From the NCBI GenBank assembly GCA_014825775.1, contig MVAQ01000069.1, positions 25,263 through 89,262 on the forward strand: 64,000 bases of DNA, written 5' to 3'. The notes beneath the pieces were generated by a model. That model ran no database searches. It was not told the DNA's origin and saw nothing but the letters and a program-made list of their open reading frames with translations. Shown here piece by piece: positions 10,555 through 22,657 of this stretch. This stretch comes from Krasilnikovozyma curviuscula (taxonomy: Eukaryota; Basidiomycota; Tremellomycetes; Cystofilobasidiales; Mrakiaceae). Every line of letters starts with the position of its first letter. Position 1 is the first letter of the stretch. A program made the position numbers and the translations under genes.

Positions 10555-12381
10555 ATGAGCTCATCTTCAGAACCTTCGATTGGTCTCATTGGTATGTGCT
10601 TAGCTTCCTCCTATCTGTGTATCCCTACCGACGCTGTTTCTAACATTCTCGCCTTCTGACTCGAATGCAAAAAAAGGGATGGGAGAGATGGGCACCATGT
10701 ACGCTCAGAGGCTGTTAGCTGCTGGTTGGACAAAGTGAGTCCGGTTCAATTGGTTGGAAGTGTTCGTTAAGAGCTGAGCGTGCCTGATTTGCATAGGATC
10801 TACGTCTGTGACCGGGCTGAGAAGTACGAAGAGCTGAAGAAGAAGTGGGAAGGTAAATTATGTTTACCAAAGTATTGGAGCTAGAGAGAAGTACTGATTC
10901 AATCTTCCTTATAAAGGTACCGCACTCCATGTCGTTAGAGACGGTCACCATGTATCGAGAATTTCGGATTACATTCTCTATTCTGTCGAAGCTGAATACA
11001 TCGATAGAGTCGTAGCTGAATACGGCCCTTGTACGTCCACATCTTATTTTCCTCCACTATGATTATCTAACAATGACTTGTTTGGGCTCTCATAGCGACT
11101 AAGGTCGGCTCCATCGTCTCTGGTCAAACTTCTGTGAAAGCACCAGAAAAAGTCGCCTTCGAGAAACATCTTCCAAGTGACGTTGCCATCGTCTCTATCC
11201 ACTCTTTGCACGGTCCTTCTGTCAGTCCTGAAGGCCAACCAATGGTGAGTCTGCATGTTTCTTTTTCCAAACCCGGCGCACTGATTTCGTTCTTTGCACT
11301 TCAATAGGTCTTGATTCAGCACAGAGCCACCAATGAGCAGCTTGCGTTGGTTGAAAGGATATTCAAGTCTTTCAAGAGTTATTACGTCTACCTGAGCTAC
11401 GAGGAGCACGACTTAGTGACTGCAAACACCCAAGCTGTTACCCATGCAGCTTTCTTGTCGTAAGTCGCCGTCCTCATCATCAAAGATGCTGCACCTCCAT
11501 TTTTCTAACATTCATTTTTTCTGGTTTTAGTATGGGAACTGCCTGGCATGCCTCTCAAGGATTCCCCTGGTCCGAAGGTCGTTACACCAGCGGCATTGAA
11601 GTAATTAAAATCAACATCGCCCTCCGAATTTACTCCAACAAGTGGCACGTCTACGCCGGCTTGGCCATCCTCAACCCTTCAGCCCGTCTTCAAATCGACC
11701 AGTACGCTAAATCTGTTACCGAGCTCTTCAAGATGTTTATACAGAACGAGGGCAAAGAACTGCGCGAGCGGGTTTACTCAGCGAGGAAGAATGTGTTTGG
11801 ATTCGAGGACAACAGCGAGAATTCATCAAGCAGTACCAAAGGCCGAGCACCAATTCTGTTGAACGACGAGATCCTTAACCAGTTCTCGCTCGGACCCAAG
11901 CCAAGCACACCGCATGAGCTCACGGCGCACCCACGTAATTCGCACCTATCGCTCCTTGCTATGGTCGACTGCTGGTCAATCCTCAAGATACAACCATTCC
12001 AGCATTTGGACTTGGCTGCGACGCCGCTTTTTAGGATGTGGATAGGCGTCGCAGAGTACCTCTTTAGAGACACGGCTAAGCTCAACGAGGCGATCGATGC
12101 CGCTCTTACGGATCTCACGCATAGAAGTGATGATACCGAATTTGTGATTGCTGCAAGAGGTTGGAGTCAGTGCATATCGTTTGGCAGTTTTGAGATGTAT
12201 AGAGATCGGTTTGAGAGGACTGCGAGTGAGTTCCTTTTTTTTCTCGCAACTTATATAACTGTTCTGCGTACTTACTGTGTTGTTTCTCAAAGGCTTCTTT
12301 ACACCTCAGTTCCCTGAAGCGACGAAGGTAGGAGGTGAGATGCTGAAGGTCATCAGCGCGCTGAACAACCAGAAGAAGTGA
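10555..12381 (+). CDS. TYR1: Prephenate dehydrogenase, tyrosine biosynthesis
   Basis: Exons 10555-10591, 10677-10734, 10797-10852, 10917-11030, 11096-11244, 11308-11459, 11531-12225 and 12293-12381 join to 449 residues. The N-terminus has a Rossmann nucleotide-binding motif (IGLIGMGEMGTMYAQRLLAAGW) followed by YVCDR. Then come SGQTSVKAPEKVAFEKHLP and VSIHSLHGPSV, and in the helical half THAAFLSMGTAWH and the Tyr1-type dimer region. This fits fungal NAD(P)-dependent prephenate dehydrogenase, which oxidatively decarboxylates prephenate to 4-hydroxyphenylpyruvate in the cytosol; the length matches the yeast Tyr1 size class of about 440-450 residues. Several acceptors are AAG rather than CAG/TAG. 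The only supported start is the ATG at 10555, since the conserved GLIGMG lies ten residues downstream. Confidence 0.93.
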
Positions 12382-12526
12382 TGGCATATGATTATTTGTA
12401 GTGAACCCTTTCAGACTGCAAGAACATCATAAACTTGTTTGCATACAGTTAGAGAATGAATAATCCAGGTCGTGAAGCGATACTCGAGGGTACGGTTTTC
12501 GGGTAGGGGACCTCCCAAATTTAATC

Positions 12527-15500
12527 ATGTCAAACAGCTTCGCGCCTGCTCCCTCACCTCCCACCTCCATTCATCCCTCAACCCAGCTCACGATGCCTCC
12601 TCGTAAGCGAACAAAGCCAGATGATGAACCAGAAGCTGGTCCATCGAAGAAGGCTTCGAGCTCAACGGCCCCTCTGGCACCCTCGCCTCTCTCAGAGAAG
12701 ACTGGCAACAAGATGAACGTAGATTTGTCGAACGCCAATGGGTATGGGATGGAGGACGAAGAGATGGGATGGGCTTCTATAGGGAAGGATATGTGGAAGG
12801 GTAAAGGACTCTCTGATCCTATAAAAACAGTTGAGGTATGTCTCGACTCTCCTTGGATTTCTCGTCGGATGGTTCGAAGCTCACTCATGTTTGTTTCGGC
12901 AGGACAAATGGCTCCTGCTACCAGCTTTCTTGAAGGTTAAAGGTCTTGTCAAACAACATCTGGACTCGTTTGATCATGGTGAGCTTCCTTTCTCGACAAA
13001 TGGTTAACTGTAACAAAATTAACTGACGTTTCATTTTTTTTTGGGTGGACAGTTGGTTGCCCAGTTCACACCGCTCTGTTGACATCTTTGCGTGATACTG
13101 ACCTGATTCTTTCTATATAGTTTGTCGATGTAGAACTCAAAGAGATCCTCAAAGCGAATGCCAAAGTCACCTCAGACGTCGATCCTAAGTTCTGGCTTCG
13201 ATACACCGACATTCGAGTTGGCCAACCAGAACGATCCGATAACGCCGTATCGGAAAAGTCAGTGACTCCACATGAATGTCGTCTCAGAGATACGACATAT
13301 TCAGCTCCTATTTACGTCGACCTGGAATATGTCCGAGGGAAACAAATCGTCAAGAGGAAAGGTGAACCAATTGGAAGACTGCCTATCATGCTAAGGTCGA
13401 ACAAATGTGTGTTGAAGAACAAGAGTGATGCTATGCTAGCTTCGATGACGGAGTGCCCGCTGGATCCAGGAGGATATTTCGTTGTCAAGGGCACAGAGAA
13501 GGTCAGTTTCCCTCCTGCGACGTGGTTGAGTAATCGAAACTAATTATTGCTTGACTTTCAGGTCATTCTTGTTCAAGAACAGCTTTCGAAGAATCGTATC
13601 ATTGTAGAAACAGATCCAAAGAAGGGGCTGGTTATGGCTTCAGTTACATCGTAAGCGCTTTTCGTTTCTGCTTCTGGGCGACACTATTGACGACCTTTTA
13701 ATACCAATCAGATCTACACACGAACGAAAATCGAAAACCTATGTTCTTACAAAGCATGGCAAAATCTATCTGAAACACAATTCCATTCAAGACGATGTTG
13801 GTCAATCGCTTTCAGATCAAAGTATGTGTTGTTACTGATGCCTTTCTTTACAGATTCCCGTTGTAATTGCCCTCAAAGCTCTCGGCTGCCAATCCGACAA
13901 AGAAATTCTTCAGTTGGTTTGCGGAAATAATGAGATTTTCCAAAACGCTTTCGCGATCAACTTAGAGGAAGCTGCTGTGTAAGCCTTCACACTCTGCCTC
14001 TTGCGCTCACAGATCGCTGACCTTTCATCCAACAGTTTGAGAATATTCACAACTCAACAAGCTCTGGAATACATTGGTTCTCGAGTCAAAGTCAACCGTA
14101 AAGCTATGGGGCCCAGACGACCGGTCTATGAAGAAGCTCTGGAGGCACTGGCGACTATAGTCTTGGCTCACGTCCCTGTCGAAAAAAGCAATTTCAGGCC
14201 GAAAGCTATCTACGTCGCTACCATGGTCAGAAGAGTTCTTATGGCTCTGACAAACGAGAAGAACGTTGATGACAGAGATTACATTGGTAACAAGCGTCTG
14301 GAATTGTGAGAATGAACGCAACATTTTCATTCTCAGTCAGAGACATTTCCTGACTCTATCTTCTTATTCAGAGCTGGTCAACTCCTCGCCCTTCTATTCG
14401 AAGATTTGTTCAAGAAGTTTAACAGTGATCTCAAAACTAACATTGATAAAGTCCTGAAGAAGTCAACTCGTGCTGCCGAGTACGATGTCTTGAAGACGTT
14501 CAGAATGCACAGCGATTTCATCACCTCTGGTTTCGTCCGCTCTATCTCAACGGGAAACTGGTCTCTAAAACGTTTCAAGATGGAGCGTGCGGGTATCACA
14601 CACGTTCTCAGTCGATTGAGTTTCATCAGTGCTCTTGGTATGATGACGAGGATCAGTTCTCAGTTCGAGAAGACGAGAAAGGTCTCTGGTCCTCGTGCTC
14701 TTCAACCGTCTCAGTGGGGTATGCTTTGTCCATCTGACACTCCAGAAGGTGAAGCTTGTGGTTTGGTCAAGAACTTGGCACTCATGACCCACATTACAAC
14801 AGATGTACCGGAAGAGGACATTATCAAAATTGCTTACGATCTTGGTGTAGAAGGTGAGTTTTTACTTCTGTGGGAGTCTCTTCTACTAGTTCTAAATTGA
14901 GCTTTATCAACACTCAGACTGTTCTCTTCTCACTGGTAACGAACTCTATCGACCTGGCTCCTACATGGTTAATGTTAACGGAAACATCATCGGACTCACC
15001 TCCATCCCCGTAAGATTCGTTACCAACTTCAGAAAACTTCGTCGAGCTGGTCAAATGTCAGAGTTTGTCAGCATTTACATCAATCACCATCACAAAATCG
15101 TTTACATTGCCTCAGATGGTGGAAGAATTTGTAGACCAATGATTATCGTTGAGAAGGGTCATCCAAAAGTTCTGAAGGAGCACATCGACGTAAGCATTTC
15201 AACTGTTCGGCGCGCTTTTAACGTCCATCACTTACTCAGCTCCTGTGCTTCTAGTATCTAAAACCTGATCACCCACAGCAGAAAACCTTCGACGACTTCT
15301 TAAAGTGGGGTTTGGTTGAATACCTAGACTGTAACGAAGAAAACGACTCTTACATCGCTCTTTATGAACACATGATCGTTCCGGGCACAACCCACCTCGA
15401 AATTGAACCATTCACCATCCTTGGAGCCGTTGCCGGTCTCATTCCCTACCCTCATCACAACCAGTCTCCTCGTAACACTTATCAATGTGCTATGGGTAAG

Positions 15501-17298
15501 CAGGCGATAGGTGCGATCGCATACAATCAATTGAACCGAATTGATACCCTACTTTACCTCATGGTCTACCCTCAACAACCTATGGTCAAGACTAAAACCA
15601 TTGAACTCATTGGATACGATAAACTTCCAGCTGGTCAGAACGCAACTGTCGCTGTCATGTCTTTCTCTGGTTACGATATTGAGGATGCCTTGATTCTGAA
15701 CAAGGTAAGAAACACCCACTACCGCTTCCCATTGTTCTTCACCTGAATTTTCTTCACTTCAGGCTTCCGTTGATCGTGGCTATGGTCGTTGTCAAGTCTT
15801 ACGAAAGAATGTCACCATGATTCGAAAATATCCCAACGGAACTTACGATCGTATTGCCGACGCTCCAATCAATGAATTTACAGGCAAAGTGGAGAAGAGA
15901 TTTGATATCTTGCAATCCGATGGAATTGCTGGACCTGGTGAACGGGTCGATAGCGGAGACGTCTACGTCAACAAACAAACGCCGACGAACGCTCAGGACA
16001 ACGACATTACAGCTGGTGCGAATGGAGCTGTATCGACATTCAAGAATTCACATATGACTTACAAGTCTCCAATTGCTGGATTCATCGATAAGGTCATGTT
16101 GACGGACAGTGAGAACGATCAGTTGCTCATCAAGGTGTTGATTCGTCAAACCAGAACGCCGGAGCTGGGAGACAAGTTTTCATCTCGACACGGACAGAAA
16201 GGTGTTTGTGGCTTAATTGTTCCTCAAGAAGATATGCCTTTCAACGACTATGGTATTTGTCGTAAGTTTGCCTCTCTTTTTTTTCATCCTCGGACAAATA
16301 CAGTCGCTGACTAGCTTTTTGCGTAGCCGATGTCATCATGAACCCTCACGGTTTCCCTTCTCGTATGACGGTTGGTAAAATGATTGAGCTACTCGCGGGT
16401 AAAGCTGGTGTTGTCTCTGGAAAGCTGCAATACGGAGTGAGTGGCCTGTCCTCCAATTTCTTTTCCAAATTTAGAGTTTACTGATCCATTACCTCTGCAC
16501 CCAGACTGCATTTGGAGGTTCAAAAGTCGATGATATGTCCCAGATTCTCATCGACAACGGATTCAGTTACTCGGGTAAAGACATGCTCACCAGTGGCATC
16601 ACTGGTCAGCCTCTCGAAGCATACGTTTTCTTTGGTCCAATTTACTACCAGAAGTTGAAGGTACGTTATGGAACGTGGTTTCACTTCTATTTTGGCAACC
16701 TCTGACTGATTCTACCTTGCTTGCATAGCATATGGTCATGGACAAAATGCACGCACGTCCAAGAGGCCCAAGGGCTACACTTACTAGACAACCAACTGAA
16801 GGTAGAAGTAGGGATGGCGGTTTGCGTTTGGGAGAGATGGAGAGGGATTGGTATGTCTTTTAGCCCACTTCTGCATTCTTTTATCGCAACGCACTGATTT
16901 TTTCTTTATCTTCTTCACAGTTTGGTCGGATATGGTGCCACCCAACTCATGTTGGAGCGTCTTATGATCTCCTCTGATGCATTTGAGACGGATGCTTGTC
17001 AAGAGTGTGGTCTCATGGGTTACAACGGGTGAGTGATGATCTTTTGATACATCAAACCTTCAATGCCTTTTGCTGACTGATGATTGGGGTTTGTCGCTTT
17101 AGATGGTGTCCTTACTGTAAGAGCTCCAAGAACGTTATCAAGGTCACACTTCCCTACGCGGCGAAGTTGCTCTTCCAGGAAGTGAGTGTAGTGTTTGACG
17201 TCACATCCGCGCTGCAGTAACTGACATTTATCAAAATTTCCTCCTAGCTCTTGGCTATGAACATTGTCCCAAGGCTTTCATTTGAGGATGCAGTATAA
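12527..17298 (+). CDS. RPC2: DNA-directed RNA polymerase III second-largest subunit (Rpc2/Ret1)
   Basis: A many-exon gene encoding the beta-like catalytic subunit of Pol III, which makes tRNA and 5S rRNA in the nucleus. Landmarks in order: basic N-tail [25 protein letters not shown] and [110 protein letters not shown]; the catalytic-core [58 protein letters not shown] (read in two parts); a zinc site CQECG...CPYC; ending [12 protein letters not shown]. The Thr-Pro-His-Glu-Cys and NIVPRL signatures favour Pol III over Pol I or II. Two in-frame ATGs exist, 12527 and 12593; the second gives the more typical N-terminus. Between 12979 and 13120 two introns seem to flank an 11-nt microexon (see findings). 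The intron starting at 13799 has a GTTGGT donor. Confidence 0.92.
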
Positions 17299-18292
17299 TG
17301 GTATTGATACACTTTACGAGTTAATTCGAAATTTAATCACCATTGTTGCAAGTTCAAACTCCGCGTTCGACCTCTAGATGAAAAGAAAATTTCGTGGCTC
17401 ATCTGTTTCTGCTCCTCATCCACCGCCTTCTTTAAAGTCTCTTTACCTTGAAAATCTTCTCACAGATGTTGGGTCTTGCGATAAACGGAGGTGGAATTAG
17501 GTAGGAGAGTAACGAATCGCAGCCTGCAGTTTACACCTAGTCGATTGGCCTTCAATGTATCTAGTCTTGCTGCTCATCCTTAGAGAGCGAATAGGCTTCG
17601 TAGTAAGGTCTACATTCCTTTCATTCCCATTCCTATTCATTATTTTAAACGTGCTGTGTCCTTCCTCTGCAACAATTTGATCCTTCACTTTGTTCCTCTG
17701 CAAGCAACAGCGCACTAGCACGCGTAGGGGTATTGTTCGCCTGGAACCAGAGAAGTACTGGGTCACTGGCAGTCGTCTTCAAGTGAGAGAACTGGCTAGT
17801 TTTAAACAGCTGTAGAGGTGGGTAGTGCCAACTCCGCTCGCCTAACCGGTGTTCAGTTTGAGGAAAGCCATGGTTCTGCCTTCTTTCGCAAAGGTTCTAA
17901 CTATGGAGCTATGGAGAACGGATAGAAGGCACTAATCGGTATGGAAAAATTGCGGCCAACGAACTCGAAAAAAGCAATGAGTGAGTCTCCTCTGCCTCTT
18001 CCTGTTCTTTCCGTTTCAAAGGCTGGACATCCTCGACGTTAGCGAAACTGTCCAGCAAGCAGACTAAGCTGCTGCTTCTTCGGGGTACCTCATTCTCCTA
18101 CAGCACGGTACACTGCGTTTACAAAACCCACTTGCTGGAGGGTGGTTTCACCTCATCGCGAACGAAGATACATTCAACAGCCATCTGACGCAGATCAGAG
18201 CGCGATCAGTCCGGTCAGACGTATAAGGGAGGCGCAGAATGGCGCAAAGCATCAGCAACAAACCAAGCTACCATCCTCCATATATGAACACT
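17299..18292. other. Convergent intergenic spacer
   Basis: About 990 bases between the 3' ends of RPC2 (+) and the Dcc1 gene (-). Open frames of up to about 90 codons are present but show no splice or domain support. No tRNA B-box (GGTTCGANTCC) or other RNA signal was found. Confidence 0.45.
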
Positions 18293-19873
18293 TCACTTAT
18301 TAATCTTTGGATACCAATAAGTAGCCTCCTCCTTCCCTTTACCCTCTCTAACTACCCTCACAAACTTCGCAACGAGCTTGTCTCTCGCCTTCGTATCGCC
18401 CTTCTCGAAACAGCCCTCCAGGAACGGCTTCATCTCTTCGGGTTTCCATTTGCTACGGATGTTGAAGAGCTCGTTGAACCGCGCTTGAGGGGCGAAGGGG
18501 AGGGAGAGAAGGGAGAGTGGGCGGATGAGGTGGTGGAATTTGGTGGACAGGGGGGTTGAGCCTTTCTGTACCGCGAGGAGAGCTGCCGGACTACAAGATA
18601 TTAGAAGGAATCAGAATCCAAAATCAAAGTTTTTTTGCTAGAAACTGCAGCATCTTATAAATAAGTGCACTGGAAGAGGATCAACTCACGGATCAACAAT
18701 GTGATTGCCCTCCAACAATCCGGTGACACCACCAAACTTTTCAATATCCTTCTCAAAATTCATTCCAACAGCTCGCATCCACTCCTGCTCAAACACTCCA
18801 AGCTTCTTTGGCTGATTGAACGACAGCTTGTCCAACAGTCCCAATCCAATCTGCCGAATCACTTCCTTCAAATCGACGGTCCACGTCGAGTCTCCAAATG
18901 TTGACGCATCTGTTGAGCCGAATCGCTCTAGAACTGCTTTGGCTAAAGCGAGTGAGAGGTTCGAAGGAGACGATTTGAGAGTTGCAGTGATATCGTTTAA
19001 GGAGCAGGATGTGGGAGGGGTAACGTTGGAATGGATGAGAAGGCTGTTAAGTAGCTGAGAGAGCAGAGGTGTGAGATGTTGATATGGAAGCCTTAGCAGA
19101 TGACCTAATGGTGACAATTCGGGTCAGTGCCCGTGTTCAAGAATAGGAAAAAGAACCACAAGCGACTCGAGGCGTAACTTACCATCTACATCGAGGACGT
19201 TTCTCTCGCGTAGTCCCCCGTCCAATTCTTTATCAGATGCCAATACCACAGATCTCATCTTCTCTGTCGTGTAGCGCTGCCTTTTTCGAGCCTGATCGAC
19301 GCGACGACGAAAATGGTTAGCGGTGACACAAAACGAATAGAAGCTTCACCAAAATAACTGCTGGACTTACAGGACCACTTTGTCTGTCAGGGTCCTCTTT
19401 GTCAGATTCATCCTCTGGGTTCCATTCCTGATTTGTGCTCTGAAGGACTTCACTGATCCGCTCCAACGCAGGCACCGTCGAGGTTATTTCCATGATTTCG
19501 TGTAATGAGTCAAGATATTCTAGCTCTTCAGCAGCTACGGATTCGTCGTTTTTTACTGTGGTATTTCTCTTTGAGAGGAGGACCAGTTCATTTGAGATTT
19601 GAACGGAACGGAGGTTGTACGTTTTAGCTGCGGTGCAAATGACTGTAGCGTCTGTTGGACGGCCCTTGATGGTCAACCTGGAGTACGATGGGCACCAGGT
19701 CAGCCTGGAATACCGTGTAGAGTATCATTAAGCTGTAAAACATACGTGAGAGGCTCATCTTCGGTCTGGGTCTTGATGAGCTTAACCAATTCCAGAGGCA
19801 GTTCTAGCAGAACATGTTGAGAAGGAGGAACGGGTGACGGAAATTGGATAGGGATCTGATTGGTAGGGGCCAT
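18293..19873 (-). CDS. DCC1: Sister chromatid cohesion protein Dcc1
   Basis: Minus-strand exons read MAPTNQIPIQFPSPVPPSQ, HVLLELPLELVKLIKTQTED, then LTIKGRPTDATVICTAAKTY with LRSVQISNELVLLSK, an acidic loop (NPEDESDKEDPDRQSG), LDVDGHLLRLPYQHLTPLLS, and a C-terminal part with KEVIRQIGLGLLDK, FEQEWMRAVG, GGVTGLLEGNHIVDPAALLA, FNELFNIRSKWKPEEMKPFL and TYWYPKIN before TGA. The GRPTDA.ICT..KTY.LR..SNELVLL block and the C-terminal winged-helix-like WK.EEM.PFL pattern are those of Dcc1, which with Ctf8 joins Ctf18-RFC to form the alternative clamp loader for PCNA needed for cohesion. Length (roughly 400 residues) suits the family. It shares a 182-bp divergent promoter with the gene at 20056. Confidence 0.85.
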
Positions 19874-20055
19874 CGATTCCGACTAGAAGTTTGGACGTCG
19901 GAGATAGATATTGGGGCTGTTTACGATTGGAGAAACAGTCAGAGGCAGCGGCGCGACTAAAGACCGACGGACGAGAAAAGCAAGGGGAAAAGACCAAGGA
20001 GATTATCCAGAAAGATTTCCTACCAACTCCCAGTTATCATTTGCTTCAAAAATAA

Positions 20056-20760
20056 ATGTATCGCTCAACTAGGATTGCAGCAGGTTCTGCTCTCGTAGCT
20101 ACTCCAGCCCTGGTCATCCTGCGAGCTAGAGAGCTCGAAGAGCGCTACCCAACCGCCCAGATTTCAACCCAAAACAAGGCCTTCTACGCCCCTATCCAAT
20201 CACATCTCTACATCCCATTGGATTTGGTTACATCATGCTCCGCCAAAGTCCCACTCTCCAGCTTCAAAACCCCCACAAACCTCAACGAAGAGTTCTCCGT
20301 CGCTTTCTGTTCGACGAAGCTGGCCCAACTCGAGACTCGACTCCTATCCAAATCATCATCTCCAGCAGAGCCAACATTCAACAAAGGAGACCGACTTCTG
20401 GGAGGCGCCTGGGAGGTCATTCAGCCGCCCTCTCAGACTGAACCCCTGATCGTAAGGTGGTTCATGGCAACCGCAGTCGTCAACTGGTTTTCTAAGATCT
20501 CAGTTTACGGATACCCGTGGAGGATGATGTCTGGTGGGACTCAGCTGCTTGGAGCGATCAACGTTGGTCGAGCTGCTGGCGAGGACGAGGAGATGGTCGA
20601 GCTGGTGTTTGGATCGGCGCACGACTATGAGAAGACAGACGCGAGTGGGAAGGAGGATGGGAAGAGGATCCCTTGGCTCACTGAGAAGATGCACCAATGG
20701 TATTCGAGAGAATTGTTGGACGCAGCTGTGAAAGATCTCAGGAGCAGCGATATCAAGTAG
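20056..20760 (+). CDS. Intronless gene of unknown function, 234 residues
   Basis: A single uninterrupted frame from ATG at 20056 to TAG at 20758-20760; most neighbours are split by many introns, so this is unusual here. The N-terminus (MYRSTRIAAGSALVATPALV) combines Arg with a hydrophobic stretch, compatible with a mitochondrial presequence or a signal anchor. The rest is soluble, with IPLDLVTSC near residue 55, a Trp/aromatic-rich middle (VRWFMATAVVNWFSKISVYGYPW, quoted in part), LLGAINVGRAAGEDEEMVELVFG and a charged helical end (EKMHQWYSRELLDAAVKDL). No family was recognised. Good codon-level openness over 700 bases, a start directly downstream of a divergent promoter and a natural stop support a real gene. 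Confidence 0.65.
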   Translation: MYRSTRIAAGSALVATPALVILRARELEERYPTAQISTQNKAFYAPIQSHLYIPLDLVTSCSAKVPLSSFKTPTNLNEEFSVAFCSTKLAQLETRLLSKSSSPAEPTFNKGDRLLGGAWEVIQPPSQTEPLIVRWFMATAVVNWFSKISVYGYPWRMMSGGTQLLGAINVGRAAGEDEEMVELVFGSAHDYEKTDASGKEDGKRIPWLTEKMHQWYSRELLDAAVKDLRSSDIK

Positions 20761-21248
20761 GACGAATGTGTTGCCTATTCCAAGATTGAACAATTTTAAG
20801 ATCCTGAGAGATTTAGCATCTACCACTAAGTAAACGCTAACTTAGCATTTCAATCATCTTGCGATGGTCGTCTGGAGTAGCTTTGTTGGTAACTCCCACC
20901 TTTCATCGCCCATGAAGACCTGTCCTCGGTACAATACTTCTTCAGCAATTACTAAGCGAAGCATGGATTATCAGCCAGGTAGGTGAAAGTTAGCTATTGC
21001 TGGATACCATAAGATATGACTTCCTGCGAAGATGAGGTTGAGCGCTGTGCGATGGCAGGCAGATTTGCCGACTTGTTTACATACAACAAAAAATGCTCGA
21101 GAGTGAGCCACAAGGCAAAGATTACTACTGCAAATCGCAGAGTTAAGGCTTGAAGATGCAGTGCTCAAAATAGGATAGTCCTTACTCACTGCGAATCAAC
21201 AGTTCAACAGTTCACTTAACCCTTAGAACGCCATCGCCGCCTTCACTC
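20761..21248. other. Convergent intergenic spacer
   Basis: Lies between the 3' ends of the intronless gene (+) and the next minus-strand gene. Nothing beyond short chance frames was seen. Confidence 0.45.
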
Positions 21249-22572
21249 TCAGCCCCTTATCCCGTCAATCACACCTTCAAATGCAAACCAAATCTTCTCC
21301 CCTTCACCGATAGCGTCGACTGGTTCTATTTCCCTCGGCGCTTTCTCGACAGCTCTCTCGACAGCTCTCTCGACAACTTTCCAGTTTCCGTCTCTCTTCC
21401 TTACCTCAACCTCTCTCACCCCAATCTTCTGTGACGATCCTCCTCGTCTGCTTTGTTGTATGATCGATTCAATCCTAGATGACTGAGCCTGTCTTGGGGA
21501 CCATTCTTCGGACACGAACTCTCTTGACGCCCAGATGAGAATATGGCACTTGGTGACGGCGGGGATTTTGGAAGTTGAAGAGGACGCCGATGCGATGAGA
21601 TCTCGAGTAAGAGCTCGTTCTAGTGACGCGAATGGTGGGTGTTGCAGTGACGCTGAGCCATTGTTGGATGCTGGTGGAAGGCTGAATAGGAACATAGAGC
21701 GAGGTATTGAAATAGAGGGGCCGAAGAGCAACAACAGCGTTGGACCATGCAAATATTGTTGTTGGATATTGGATAAAGTTTTAAATGCTAAATTGAGTGC
21801 TGAAGATAGGCGATTCAGGGATGCGAATAGCTCAGTCAGAGCTTTGGCTGAAGGATTAGGTAGTTGTGAGTTGTTTGACGGCTGACGGGCCTTCTGAAGC
21901 TGCTGAGTGGTTCTGATAAGCAACAGAGATAAACATCAGCAGAATATTCTCTATGTAGCCTATGAAAGAAAGAGCTCACGTTGGCAACTGGCCAAGCATA
22001 AACAAAGTAGTTTGAATCAACGAGAACGCCAACTTTGACTCCAACTCCCAGTCTATTGAGTCAACCGTTTCCTCCGGTTCATCAGCTTCTTCTTCAGGTC
22101 CACCAAATCTCTCGTTTCCTTCCAGCTTCATTGATGTTTCGTCCTCGTCATCCAGCTCGTCCCCCAACTCGTTGTATCGCCCCCCCAGGTTCATCTTGCT
22201 GAACTTCAACTTGGGACTCCCAACCCTATCTCGAGGGCAGGGTGAAGGTGGGCTCGATGGGCCAGTAGATACTGATGAGGCTCTTGACGAGGAATTGTAG
22301 GTTCGTGGAGTCAAGATTGAGGAAACTGTTGATTTTGGCGTGGATCCTGAAGCAGCTGACAACATATGAGTTGCGCCTGATATCGATACAGTGAAAGGTT
22401 TGGTAGAAATCTTTGAGTTGAAAGGAGGCTTAGTAGATGATAAGTCCAAAAGAAAAATGCTGCTAGAATGGATCGTGAGTGATTTTTTTCCGCGAAAGTT
22501 GAAGCACTAAATTATCACATTCTTGCAACAATTTGTCTGGATCAGTTTTATAAGAATCGTCACTATGGTCAT
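21249..22572 (-). CDS. Unknown protein with disordered Ser-rich N-terminus; 5' end uncertain
   Basis: Two large minus-strand exons join across an intron near 21921-21978 (donor GTGAGC, acceptor TTATCAG). The first codes for a Ser/Pro/Thr-rich region (SGSTPKSTVSSILTPRTY, SSRASSVSTGPSSPPSPC), an acidic patch (ELDDEDETS, GGPEEEADEPEET) and a helix (SKLAFSLIQTTLFMLGQLP). The second gives a helical then beta-like region (ALTELFASLNRLSSALN, GPTLLLLFGPSI, AVTKCHILIWASREF) and ends EKIWFAFEGVIDGIRG. No ATG opens the first exon directly. An upstream mini-exon coding M-T-I, spliced over a 57-nt intron with a good branch site, would start the protein at 22572; otherwise an internal ATG at 22375 is the first available. 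I do not recognise the family. Confidence 0.55.
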
Positions 22573-22657
22573 GATAAAGAAAGGATGTAAGCCATTTTGG
22601 AGTATTGGGCCCTCATGGTCTTTCATATGAATATACAATTCCGAGGGAGACGCATGG

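Noticed and set aside
17299..18292. tRNA or 5S gene near the Pol III subunit gene
   Set aside because: No A-box/B-box pair or cloverleaf-compatible sequence was seen on either strand.
22447..22449. TTG as start codon of the unknown minus-strand gene
   Set aside because: Non-ATG starts are unlikely here; an upstream mini-exon or the internal ATG at 22375 is preferred.
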